The notes beneath the pieces are model-generated. The model was not told where the DNA came from. It saw only the letters and a list, made by a program, of their open reading frames with translations, and ran no database searches. Shown piece after piece: positions 7,371 through 14,657 of a stretch of DNA of 22,933 bases; the first letter of the stretch is position 1, and the number at the start of each line of letters is the position of its first letter. Source of the DNA: CAZSXS01 sp964611385 (GTDB taxonomy: Bacteria > Bacillota > Clostridia > Lachnospirales > CAYPQA01); NCBI GenBank assembly GCA_964611385.1, contig CAZSXS010000061.1, positions 1 through 22,933 on the forward strand, in the 5' to 3' direction. A program made the position numbers and the translations under genes.

Positions 7371-7847
7371 TCACACCTCCACAATCTCCAACCTCATCCT
7401 CTCCTCCTCAAAGCGAATAACCCCATAACTTGTATGAATGGCATTGGTTGAAGCCTTTCCGATTCGCCCAGGATTCATCAGCCAAAGCGTATCCATATAA
7501 CTCAGGAAGGGAATATGCGTATGACCAAACAAAACAAGATGATATCCATTGTTAATGCCAAACTGATACAGATTGCCTAGCCCTTCCTTCACTCCGTACA
7601 AGTGCCCATGCGTCAAGAAAATCTTCTTACCGCAAACCTCAAGCTGTTCCCTGGGCCTACAACTGCTGGCTCTGTCCGTATTGCCGCATACAATAGAAAT
7701 CGGAAGCTCGGTGTAGACGCTATGTAAATCCTCTGCATCAGCCGCATGATCTCCTAAATGAATCAATCGATCCGGTTTTTCTCTTTCAACTACCTCCAGC
7801 ATGGTTCTAACATCCGTATGCGAGTCAGAAAACACAATAATTTTCAT
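7371..7847 (-). CDS. YfcE/MJ0936-type metallophosphoesterase
   Basis: Calcineurin-like phosphodiesterase of the small single-domain YfcE/MJ0936 group, cytoplasmic, two-metal dependent; characterised members hydrolyse model phosphodiesters or cyclic nucleotides. 158 residues. The metal-binding motifs are all present: DSH (D8, H10), GDH (D33), GNTD (N56), the THGH segment (H80) and GHTH (H109, H111). The ATG at 7847 is preferred to a TTG four codons upstream because that TTG is part of the ribosome site TTGGAG. Repeat copy 3 lies immediately upstream, with its outward promoter-like end facing this gene. The natural substrate is unknown. Confidence 0.9.
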   Translation of the reverse strand: MKIIVFSDSHTDVRTMLEVVEREKPDRLIHLGDHAADAEDLHSVYTELPISIVCGNTDRASSCRPREQLEVCGKKIFLTHGHLYGVKEGLGNLYQFGINNGYHLVLFGHTHIPFLSYMDTLWLMNPGRIGKASTNAIHTSYGVIRFEEERMRLEIVEV

Positions 7848-7872
7848 TTTTATCTCCAATCATTCATTCGTT

Positions 7873-7901
7873 CCTATACTCAGTCACGTTCAGCTTTGCA
7901 A
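7873..7901 (-). promoter_or_regulatory. Outward promoter-like end of repeat copy 3, facing the phosphoesterase
   Basis: Minus strand TTGCAA (7896-7901), 17-base spacer, TATAGG (7873-7878). It is the same end as in copies 1 and 4, but here the flank gives a weaker -10 box. Confidence 0.3.
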
Positions 7902-7977
7902 AGCCGCCTCCCAAAACAATAGAATTGATCCGGGTTGAATGATAGCGGCTTGAAAAATGTTTCAGAGACTGAGTATA
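7875..7977 (-). repeat. 103-bp inverted-repeat element, copy 3 (orientation B)
   Basis: Exact TATACTCAGTC and GACTGAGTATA ends, 103 bases, inverted relative to copies 1 and 4. It also has TTGAAA, an 18-base spacer and TATAAT across its right end, so both ends of this copy look promoter-like. It lies 28 bases from the phosphoesterase start. Confidence 0.85.
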
Positions 7978-8053
7978 ATATTTACCCAATATAATTGTAT
8001 CAAATTATAGCACTGCACTTCCACAGCTGCAAGAAGCCTGCTGACCTAAGCCC

Positions 8054-8156
8054 TATACTCAGTCTCCAAAACATTTTCTAAGCCGCCTTCATTCAGCCTT
8101 GATCAATTCTATTGTTTTGTGTGGCGGCTTTGCAAAGCTGAACGTGACTGAGTATA
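8054..8156 (+). repeat. 103-bp inverted-repeat element, copy 4 (orientation A)
   Basis: Exact 11-base terminal inverted repeats, 103 bases, 76 bases from copy 3 and inverted to it, so the two form a long interrupted palindrome. AAGCCGCC (8080-8087) and GGCGGCTT (8123-8130) form an internal stem. The remaining bases 8157-8294 hold only the ribosome site of the next gene. Confidence 0.85.
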
Positions 8157-8158
8157 AT
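8130..8158 (+). promoter_or_regulatory. Outward promoter-like end of repeat copy 4, facing the oxidoreductase
   Basis: TTGCAA (8130-8135), 17-base spacer, TATAAT (8153-8158). I saw no better promoter between here and the oxidoreductase start at 8295, so the repeat may supply the promoter. Confidence 0.45.
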
Positions 8159-8294
8159 CGCTTACAGCTACGATAGCCGCCTTAGCTGTTGTTTGACTTC
8201 CTAACAGCTGTATTGTATGATGCAAAAAAAATTGGCACTGTAAGAAGCCTCTCACATTGCCAAAGTATGCGGTAGAACCGCAAAGGAGGTAGAC

Positions 8295-9230
8295 ATGAAA
8301 TTTGGAATCCTAGGGGCGGGACGGATTGCGAACAAGTTTTGCGATGCTGTCAAGCTGATTGAAAATGCCACAGTTGTGGCGGTAGCCAGCAAAAGTTTAG
8401 AACGGGCAAAAGACTTTGCCGAGAAGCATGGGATTGAAAGGTACTATGACAACTACGCGGAAATGCTCCAGTCAGACATAGACGTAGTCTACATAGCAAC
8501 AACCCATAATTTTCACTTTGAAAATGCCCTACTCTGCATTGAGTACAACAAGCCTTTTTTGTGCGAAAAAAGCTTTGTGCTGCATAAAGCAGACGCTGTA
8601 AAAGCCTTCGAGGCCGCCAAGGCAAAAAATCTCTTTTCTATGGAAGCCATGTGGAGTCGATTCTTGCCAACGATGCAAAAGGCAAAGAAATGGATAGAAG
8701 AGGGATGGATCGGGGAAATTCAGATGAGCCATGCGATTTTCGGCTTTAAGGCGCAGCCTGAACCAGAACACAGGATCAACAATAAGGCCTTGGCCGGGGG
8801 CGCTTTGTATGACATTGGGGTTTATGGGATCCTATGCACCACCTACCTTGTGGGGCAGAATATCCAGGAAGTGAAAGCCATGTATACCGAAACTACGAGC
8901 GGTGTTGACAAGGTGGACGCTGTACTCATCCGCTTTGAAAACTGTATCGGGAATGTACAATGCCTGATTTCTGCCAAGGTCAATAACAGTATAACCATCT
9001 ACGGAAGCGAAGGATACATTACCTTGCCGGAGTTTTTCGATGGTAAGGTAGCAATTCTATCTAAGAATGATGGCAGTGAGGAACGCTTCGAATGTGCGTA
9101 TGAAAACGGCTTTGTTTATCAGATTCAAGAGGTCATAGACTGCATTCAAAAGGGAAAGCTCGAAAGCGATGTTATGCCGCATAAAGACAGCATCCAGTGT
9201 GCAGAGATTTTTGATATTTGCTTGACGTGA
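8295..9230 (+). CDS. Gfo/Idh/MocA family NAD(P)-dependent oxidoreductase
   Basis: Cytoplasmic dehydrogenase of sugars or related cyclic alcohols, 311 residues, slightly short for the family. The N-terminal Rossmann fold has GAGRIA (7-12) for dinucleotide binding, and VYIATTHNFHFENAL (65-79) follows. The usual EKP motif appears as EKS (91-93), keeping the catalytic-type lysine K92. GGALYDIGVYGI (168-179) resembles the dihydrodiol dehydrogenase-like branch (GGALLDIGVYP in relatives) rather than the inositol dehydrogenases with a D-x3-H motif. The start has a near-perfect AAAGGAGGT site. It is transcribed alone and ends before a terminator. Substrate unknown. Confidence 0.9.
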   Translation: MKFGILGAGRIANKFCDAVKLIENATVVAVASKSLERAKDFAEKHGIERYYDNYAEMLQSDIDVVYIATTHNFHFENALLCIEYNKPFLCEKSFVLHKADAVKAFEAAKAKNLFSMEAMWSRFLPTMQKAKKWIEEGWIGEIQMSHAIFGFKAQPEPEHRINNKALAGGALYDIGVYGILCTTYLVGQNIQEVKAMYTETTSGVDKVDAVLIRFENCIGNVQCLISAKVNNSITIYGSEGYITLPEFFDGKVAILSKNDGSEERFECAYENGFVYQIQEVIDCIQKGKLESDVMPHKDSIQCAEIFDICLT

Positions 9231-9330
9231 AGGGATCGATAACGCTGATGGGAAGCAAAATTCTTCAAGTGAAGAAGAAGCTTTGCTAGGAGAAGTGAAT
9301 GAATGGAATAAAAGAGAATAAGAGAAACAA

Positions 9331-9363
9331 AAAAAGAACATATTTTATAATATGTTCTTTTTT
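9331..9363. terminator. Bidirectional terminator between the oxidoreductase and csp genes
   Basis: GAACATATT (9336-9344) pairs exactly with AATATGTTC (9349-9357) around a 4-base loop, with T6 after it and A5 before it. Confidence 0.8.
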
Positions 9364-9430
9364 CAGGTTTAGGTTGAAGCTTTATCCTACAATATTATTA
9401 AATGCATATTAAACGCATTTAGAATACGGA

Positions 9431-9631
9431 TTATAAGCGAACTACATCAGCGGCTTGAGGGCCTTTAGCGCCTTGAACCACATTGAATTGAACCTGTTGA
9501 CCTTCTTCAAGTGTTTTGAAACCATCGGAATTAATTGCAGAGAAATGTACAAAAACATCATCTTCGCCTTGAACCGAAATAAATCCATAACCCTTTTCTG
9601 CGTTAAACCATTTGACAGTACCTTTTTTCAT
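9431..9631 (-). CDS. Cold-shock protein (CspA family)
   Basis: 66-residue single-domain OB-fold protein that binds single-stranded RNA/DNA and melts RNA structure, cytoplasmic. Starts MKKGTVKWFNAEKGYGFI; RNP1 is KGYGFISV (13-20) and RNP2 is VFVHF (26-30), both with the usual aromatics; ends GPQAADVVRL as in most bacterial Csps. The ATG at 9631 is set by AGGAGG 8 bases upstream; the frame stays open further upstream but is not coding. It has its own promoter at 9701-9729 and a leader of about 60 bases, shorter than the E. coli cspA leader, containing a small AACC/GGTT hairpin. Confidence 0.96.
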   Translation of the reverse strand: MKKGTVKWFNAEKGYGFISVQGEDDVFVHFSAINSDGFKTLEEGQQVQFNVVQGAKGPQAADVVRL

Positions 9632-9700
9632 TTTAAATCCTCCTAGATAATAAAACCTCTTACAAATAACCCGATAGGTTACTACTACGTTGCGAAAAAC

Positions 9701-9729
9701 ATGGTAACACATTTTTGTCAGACTGTCAA
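9701..9729 (-). promoter_or_regulatory. Promoter of the cold-shock gene
   Basis: Minus strand TTGACA (9724-9729), 17-base spacer, TACCAT (9701-9706); transcript start expected near 9694. Confidence 0.7.
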
Positions 9730-9845
9730 CAAGTAGTTTAAATATTTCTAGAAAATTTTTCAAAAAAAGGTTTGAGTCACTAGTGTGGTAAAAGCAAACG
9801 CACTTTTTCCATTTCTGTTGAGTACGCCAAAGGCACAAATGTCGA

Positions 9846-11033
9846 TTAGGATGAGGATGACAAATTGATCTCCTCAATCTTCGCTATGCCCTCATCCATC
9901 AATTTTGATAGCTCGTCCCAATGTTTTCTCTCAATGTTTTCGATGATATTAGCCTTAGGCTTGGTCTCCGGATGCTTGGCCACAAAGAGCGTGCAACAGT
10001 CATCATAGGGGCGCTTAGAGATTTCATAGGTACCAATTTTTTCTGCAAGCGCCATGATTTCCGACTTATCCATACCGGCCAAGGGGCGCAAAACAGGAAG
10101 GCTTGCAGCAGAGCTACACGCTTCAATGGACTTTAGGGTCTGGCTAGCCACCTGTCCAACGGAATCTCCTGTAATCAAGCACTGGCAGCCCGCCTTTCTT
10201 GCTAAACGATCCGCAATGTGGAGCATAGAGCGTTTGAGCAGAATTGTCAGCTTTTCTTCTTGGACATGCTCCTTTAAAAATAATTGGATCTCTGTGAACG
10301 GAAAGATCGAAAGCTTCACCTGCCCACCGAAGGCAGAAAGCCGCTCTGCCAAGTCAATGACCTTTTGCTTTGCCCACTCGGAAGTAAAGGGTGGGGCATG
10401 AAAATAAACAGCGGAGATGTCTACACCTCTCTTGGCCATCAAAAATCCTGCCACAGGACTGTCGAAGCCTCCAGACAAAAGTAAAAGCCCCTTGCCGGAA
10501 GTACCGGCTGGAAGCCCGCCCAAACCTTCAATGGTTTTTGAATAGATATAGACCTGATTCCGAAGCTCAACAAACAACTTGATATCAGGATTTTTCAAGT
10601 TCACATGGAACGATTCCATGTTTTCCAACAAATATCCCCCAACCTCGGCAGCAATGTCGTTGGAAGTATAGGGATAGCGCTTGTTAGCACGCTTTGCAAA
10701 GACCTTTAAGCCGTAGCGCTCTCCGTCGTTCTGCCCATAGTTTTCCTTGCAGTAGGCCAAGGCCATCTCGTTGATCGCTTCCAAGCTGTTATCCTGAAAC
10801 ATAATGCAGGGGCAGATGCCAACAATGCCCATGATCAAGGAGAGCTTCGGTATGTACTCCTCGTACTGTAAGTCCCCCTCTCGGGCTTCAAGGAGGATAC
10901 GGCCCTGTTCTTTTTTTACAAGCAGACCCGGAAAATACTGCCGGATGCGATTCAAAATTTGATTCTCAAACAAGAATCGGTTCTTTCCCCGCAAAGCAAT
11001 TTCTCCGTATTTAATTAAAATAACCTTTTTCAA
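9846..11033 (-). CDS. thiI: tRNA 4-thiouridine synthetase ThiI (short form)
   Basis: Adenylates and thiolates U8 of tRNA, receiving sulfur from a cysteine desulfurase; also tied to thiamine biosynthesis in some bacteria. 395 residues. N-terminal NFLD/THUMP region (1-165; KYGEIALRGKNR at 9-20), then the PP-loop SGGFDSP (187-193), TGDSVGQVASQTL (288-300) and RPYDDCCTLFVAKHP (341-355), whose cysteines align with the catalytic Cys of the AANH domain. There is no C-terminal rhodanese domain, the normal Firmicute form, which works with a dedicated NifZ-like desulfurase, here the gene 30 bases upstream. The start is TTG, preceded by AGAGGTG. Confidence 0.96.
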   Translation of the reverse strand: MKKVILIKYGEIALRGKNRFLFENQILNRIRQYFPGLLVKKEQGRILLEAREGDLQYEEYIPKLSLIMGIVGICPCIMFQDNSLEAINEMALAYCKENYGQNDGERYGLKVFAKRANKRYPYTSNDIAAEVGGYLLENMESFHVNLKNPDIKLFVELRNQVYIYSKTIEGLGGLPAGTSGKGLLLLSGGFDSPVAGFLMAKRGVDISAVYFHAPPFTSEWAKQKVIDLAERLSAFGGQVKLSIFPFTEIQLFLKEHVQEEKLTILLKRSMLHIADRLARKAGCQCLITGDSVGQVASQTLKSIEACSSAASLPVLRPLAGMDKSEIMALAEKIGTYEISKRPYDDCCTLFVAKHPETKPKANIIENIERKHWDELSKLMDEGIAKIEEINLSSSS

Positions 11034-11063
11034 AATTTCACCTCTGATATTCCTATTTAAAAC

Positions 11064-12212
11064 TTACTTCTTAAGGATTTGAGCATACTTTTTAATGATT
11101 TCTCTTATTCTTTGCTCAAACATTTGTGCTTCCTCCAAATGATTGAAGTGGGAGAAGCTTAAGCGAAGGGCGCATTCCGCCCGCTCCCTTGAAAAGCCCA
11201 TATTGGTCAAGATCTGGCTGTGCCCAGCCTTCAGCTTTCCGTTGCAGGCTGAGCCTGTGGATACATAGATACCGGCGCTATCCAAGGCTTGCATTAAGAT
11301 CTGAGCTTTCATTTGTGGAAAGCTCAGGTTGACTATGTAAGGGGAGCACATACGATCCTCTTGACTTAGGCTGTTTACCATAGCAAGATCAGCCAAGGAC
11401 TGGACGAGAAAATCTCGGATCTCCCGTACCCTTTCCGCATCCCTGTCCCAGTTCAGGAGCAGTTGTTCTGCGGCTGTCCGAAAGGCCAGGATCCCTGGTA
11501 GGTTTTCTGTTCCCGGCCGAAGGCCATCACCCTGCTCTCCGCCATACAGTAGGGGTTTTAGTTTTGTCCTCTTTTTGAGATACAACCCGCCTACCCCCTT
11601 CAAACCGTGGATTTTGTGAGCCGAAAAGCTATAGGCATCCAGGAGTCGTAAATCAATCTTTTCCTTTAAATAGCCTTGCACACCATCGGAATGAAAGCGG
11701 ATGTTTTTGCTTTTCAGCTTGCGAGCCAGTTCCTCAATCGCAAAGATATCCCCGGTTTCATTGTTCACATGCATGATGCTAACCAAGATGGTCTCGCTCG
11801 TAAGAGCTGCTTCCACGCATTCCGTAAGGGAACGCTCCTTCAAAGCGGCCATATTGATTCGGGTGACTTTAAAGCCCTTTCCTTCCAAATAATTCAAGGC
11901 ATTAAAAACGGAGGGATGCTCGACATCGGTGCTGACGATGTGCATACCCTCCCGTTTATAGGCTTCCGCCAAGCCAATGACGGCCATATTGTTTGATTCT
12001 GTACCGCCAGAGGTAAAAATGCATTCCGAAGGCAAAACGCCCAAACTTTTCGCAATGAAAGCCCTCGCTTCATTCAAAAGCTTTCCAGCCTCAAAGCCGA
12101 GCCTGTGTAAGGAAGAAGGATTCGCATAGAACGCAAGCTGTTTATGCAATCCGTCCATGACCTCCGCAAGCGGCTTTGTCGTGGAAGCGTTATCAAAATA
12201 AATCTCCATCAT
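11064..12212 (-). CDS. Cysteine desulfurase (NifS/IscS-like, NifZ role)
   Basis: PLP enzyme converting cysteine to alanine with a persulfide on its active-site Cys, 382 residues. Starts IYFDNASTT; has SGGTESNN (68-75) for the cofactor, H99, D176 and Q179, the Schiff-base lysine K200 in SAHKIHGLKGVG, and the catalytic cysteine C323 in STGSACNGKLKAG. It lies directly upstream of thiI (30-base gap), the arrangement known for Bacillus nifZ-thiI, so its likely job is to feed sulfur to ThiI for s4U in tRNA. AAGGAG lies 9 bases before the first ATG. No scaffold (IscU/SufU) gene is nearby, which argues against a general Fe-S role for this copy. Confidence 0.94.
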   Translation of the reverse strand: MMEIYFDNASTTKPLAEVMDGLHKQLAFYANPSSLHRLGFEAGKLLNEARAFIAKSLGVLPSECIFTSGGTESNNMAVIGLAEAYKREGMHIVSTDVEHPSVFNALNYLEGKGFKVTRINMAALKERSLTECVEAALTSETILVSIMHVNNETGDIFAIEELARKLKSKNIRFHSDGVQGYLKEKIDLRLLDAYSFSAHKIHGLKGVGGLYLKKRTKLKPLLYGGEQGDGLRPGTENLPGILAFRTAAEQLLLNWDRDAERVREIRDFLVQSLADLAMVNSLSQEDRMCSPYIVNLSFPQMKAQILMQALDSAGIYVSTGSACNGKLKAGHSQILTNMGFSRERAECALRLSFSHFNHLEEAQMFEQRIREIIKKYAQILKK

Positions 12213-12242
12213 GACTTAGGTCTCCTTGCCTTTGTAGCAAAT

Positions 12243-12623
12243 TTATTGATTATAACACTCCCGGATCTCCCGAAGGACATGGGTTTTCTGATATGGCTTT
12301 TTGAAAAAAGTAGCCACCCCAAGATTGATGTACTGAGTAACACTATCAACCACATCTGGGTTTGCACAGAGAATCACTTTAATATTTTGATTAAAGGATT
12401 TCACTTCCTTAAGAATGGACTCAATGCTCATACCGCCCTTGATATTTACCTGAAGCAGAACGATATCCGGTTCAAGTTCATCTAGCATAATAATACAGCC
12501 TTGCCCAGTACCAGATTCGCCAACCACTTCGATATCGTCCTCACCAGACAAAATGTTCATCAACAGTTTTCTTGCAATAGCGGATTCATCAACGATAAAT
12601 ACTTTGATTTTTGTACTTGCCAT
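12243..12623 (-). CDS. Receiver-like (CheY-fold) protein lacking the phosphoacceptor Asp
   Basis: 126 residues, a single receiver domain with no output domain. The fold signature is clear: KVFIVDESAIARKLLMNIL (7-25, in the usual first strand and helix), PDIVLLQVNIKGGMS (52-66), VILCANPD (83-90) and FFKKPY (106-111). However, the phosphoacceptor position after VLL is Gln (Q58) instead of Asp, the conserved Ser/Thr is Ala (A87), and one of the acidic pair is Glu (D12, E13). The switch lysine K109 is kept. It should not be phosphorylated, so it is a pseudo-receiver. Its ATG overlaps the rsmE stop (TAATG), implying coupled translation, and the ribosome site lies inside rsmE. Role unknown. Confidence 0.85.
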   Translation of the reverse strand: MASTKIKVFIVDESAIARKLLMNILSGEDDIEVVGESGTGQGCIIMLDELEPDIVLLQVNIKGGMSIESILKEVKSFNQNIKVILCANPDVVDSVTQYINLGVATFFKKPYQKTHVLREIRECYNQ

Positions 12624-13336
12624 TAAAATTCACCTCTGAAAGATAATAATAAAACAATAGCTACCATACCGGCTGTTTCTGATCTTAAAATCCGCTTTCC
12701 CAAAGAAAGGCAGGGAATGTTTTCTCTGTTTAGGCACTCAATCTCCCGCTCTGAAAAACCGCCTTCTGGCCCTATAAAAATGCCAATCCGGTTCCCTTTG
12801 GTCCGGCTGAAGCTTTCAAGGCTACTTTCACTGTTTTCGTAGGCGACGTAAGTTTCATCAAGCTCCTTTGACTTTTCGATAGCCTCTTGCAAGCTTAGAG
12901 TCTCCTGTACTTGAGGAATAATCCCCCGCATGCATTGCTTGGCGGAAACTTCTGCAATTTTTTGAAAGCGCTCCAATTTATTTTTGGATCGAGCAATGGT
13001 TCGCTCGGTAATGACGGGTACAATTTCATAAACGCCCAGCTCAATACATTTTTGTATCACAAATTCCATTTTATCGTTTTTTGGTAAGGCTTGAAACAAC
13101 GTGATCTTTACCTTTGGCTCCGTTAGGGGCAGACGGCTTTCCTTAACAGAAAGAAAAACCGAATCAGCCGTAAGCGCTTCAATGACACAGAGATGATCTA
13201 CCCCTTCCCGGTCGCAAACAATCAACTCGTCTCCGATTTTCCCTCTCAAAGAGCGAATAATGTGGTTTGCATTGTCACCAGTTAAAGTTAGTTGATTCTC
13301 AATTTGAATTTCATCATGGTGAAAAAATTTAGGCAC
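12623..13336 (-). CDS. rsmE: 16S rRNA (uracil-1498-N3)-methyltransferase RsmE
   Basis: SPOUT-class methyltransferase that methylates U1498 in the decoding region of 16S rRNA. 237 residues, normal length. N-terminal PUA-like domain (1-70: HHDEIQIENQ, NHIIRSLRGKIGDEL), then ALPKNDKMEFVIQKCIELGV (83-102) and the C-terminal knot with IGPEGGFSEREIE (186-198) and LGKRILRSETA (211-221). The start is GTG at 13336 with GGGAGG 5 bases upstream. It lies 98 bases after prmA, in the order common in Firmicutes (dnaJ-prmA-rsmE). Confidence 0.95.
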   Translation of the reverse strand: MPKFFHHDEIQIENQLTLTGDNANHIIRSLRGKIGDELIVCDREGVDHLCVIEALTADSVFLSVKESRLPLTEPKVKITLFQALPKNDKMEFVIQKCIELGVYEIVPVITERTIARSKNKLERFQKIAEVSAKQCMRGIIPQVQETLSLQEAIEKSKELDETYVAYENSESSLESFSRTKGNRIGIFIGPEGGFSEREIECLNRENIPCLSLGKRILRSETAGMVAIVLLLSFRGEF

Positions 13337-13434
13337 AAAATCCTCCCAATGCCTTATTTGTATTGCATGATTCGTATTGCCTTATTTGCCTTCTTTGCTG
13401 AGCACAAAATAGGCTATGAATCTGCTTTCATCTT

Positions 13435-14475
13435 TTAATGAGTTGAGTTTTTTGCGACGATGCAATACCAGTTATCCAGAGAAAAGACCACCGTATCAAA
13501 ACCTTCTTCATTCAGAGCTGCCAACACTTCGTCGACTCGTTCCTGAATAATACCCGAGGAAATAAAAACCCCGTCTGCTTTCAGCCACCCCTTCACCATA
13601 GGGATCAGAGCCAGAATCACATCCGCTACTATGTTCGCCACAACAATTTCATATTTTTGGGCACCAACCTTCTGAAGAAGGCTCTCTTCGCTTAAAATAT
13701 TGCCCGTTTCAATCGTATAGCGCTCTTCCTTTATTCCGTTAAGCTGCGCATTTTCTTTGTAGATCATGGCGGCTGCCGGTTCCAGATCCAAAGCGAAGGC
13801 CTGCTTTGCACCCAATAACAAGGCGATGAGGGATAAGATCCCGCTGCCACAGCCCAAGTCCAAAATGTTGGTCTTATCGTTTACGTAGTTTTCCAAGGCT
13901 TCGATGCATAGTCTTGTGGTCTGATGCAGTCCCGTGCCAAAAACATGCCCTGGATTGATGCAAAAAACAATACGCTGATCTGGGTTCTCATACTCCTCCC
14001 AAACGGGTCGGATTGCAATTTTTGATCCTATGGTAAAGGGCTTGTAGTATTTTTTCCAGTTGGAAAGCCAGTCCTCATCATCACAGTTTTCAAGCTCGGT
14101 CAAAAGCCCATAGGGTTTCAACAGCGTATTGACGGACAGCAAGGTTTCCTGGCCATGCAAGTCGTCCGTTACATAAAAAATGACAGCAGCGCGTTCATTT
14201 CTGTTCATGAGCTCTTCGTCTACATAATCCCATTGCAGGGGATTGTCGGTTAAAAAATTTCTCATTTCATCACAGTCATCAATCTCGTACCCATTGATTC
14301 CAGCTTCAATGAGTATCCCTTCTATTACAGAAATCTGCTCATTTATAGAGAGCTGCTCGTTACTTAATAAAGGTTCCAACAGAGCTACCTGGTCGTTTGC
14401 AGGCACTTGCACCGGCTGACGGTTTCCATACTCCAGGGTCGAAACCTTTGCTTTAATCCATTTCAGCGTAATCAC
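13435..14475 (-). CDS. prmA: Ribosomal protein L11 methyltransferase PrmA
   Basis: SAM-dependent enzyme that trimethylates ribosomal protein L11. Up to 346 residues, longer than the usual ~310; an extra stretch of about 30 residues lies in the N-terminal substrate domain (around 18-50). Marks: WLSNWKKYYKPFTIG (136-150), GTGLHQTT (180-187), the SAM motif ILDLGCGSGILSL (204-216), and the post-SAM motif VANIVADVIL (279-288). The start is uncertain: the GTG at 14475 is part of the only ribosome-site-like sequence, GAGGTGAT, which is better spaced for a CTG at 14467-14465. First gene of the minus-strand translation block, with its own promoter. Confidence 0.94.
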   Translation of the reverse strand: MITLKWIKAKVSTLEYGNRQPVQVPANDQVALLEPLLSNEQLSINEQISVIEGILIEAGINGYEIDDCDEMRNFLTDNPLQWDYVDEELMNRNERAAVIFYVTDDLHGQETLLSVNTLLKPYGLLTELENCDDEDWLSNWKKYYKPFTIGSKIAIRPVWEEYENPDQRIVFCINPGHVFGTGLHQTTRLCIEALENYVNDKTNILDLGCGSGILSLIALLLGAKQAFALDLEPAAAMIYKENAQLNGIKEERYTIETGNILSEESLLQKVGAQKYEIVVANIVADVILALIPMVKGWLKADGVFISSGIIQERVDEVLAALNEEGFDTVVFSLDNWYCIVAKNSTH

Positions 14476-14504
14476 CTCATGAAATACTCAGTTAAATTTT
14501 TCAC

Positions 14505-14533
14505 ATTATAACACTATAATATAAGCCTTTCAA
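14505..14533 (-). promoter_or_regulatory. Promoter of the prmA operon
   Basis: Minus strand TTGAAA (14528-14533), 17-base spacer, perfect TATAAT (14505-14510). It lies close to the inferred end of the integrated element, so the operon keeps expression after the insertion. Confidence 0.75.
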
Positions 14534-14610
14534 TAAAAATTATCTGCGGAAAGATTTCTTTTTGCGGTATAGTACCGAACTCCAGTTCAAAAAGTGTAAT
14601 GGCTGCACGC

Positions 14611-14657
14611 AAAAATGCCCCGCAATCCTTTTAATCCAAAGATTGCGGGGCATTTTT
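14611..14657. terminator. Strong bidirectional terminator at the recombinase gene end
   Basis: AAAAATGCCCCGCAATC (14611-14627) pairs perfectly (17 bp) with 14641-14657 around a 13-base loop, with A/T tails on both sides. It overlaps the recombinase stop codon and insulates prmA from the element. Confidence 0.85.

Noticed and set aside
9632..9877. N-terminal extension of the cold-shock frame by 82 codons
   Set aside because: It crosses the promoter and leader of csp and overlaps the end of thiI; the Csp domain begins exactly at the ATG with AGGAGG.
13348..13395. Direct repeat of TGCCTTATTTG between prmA and rsmE
   Set aside because: Only 11 bases, AT-rich and without a linked structure; likely chance.
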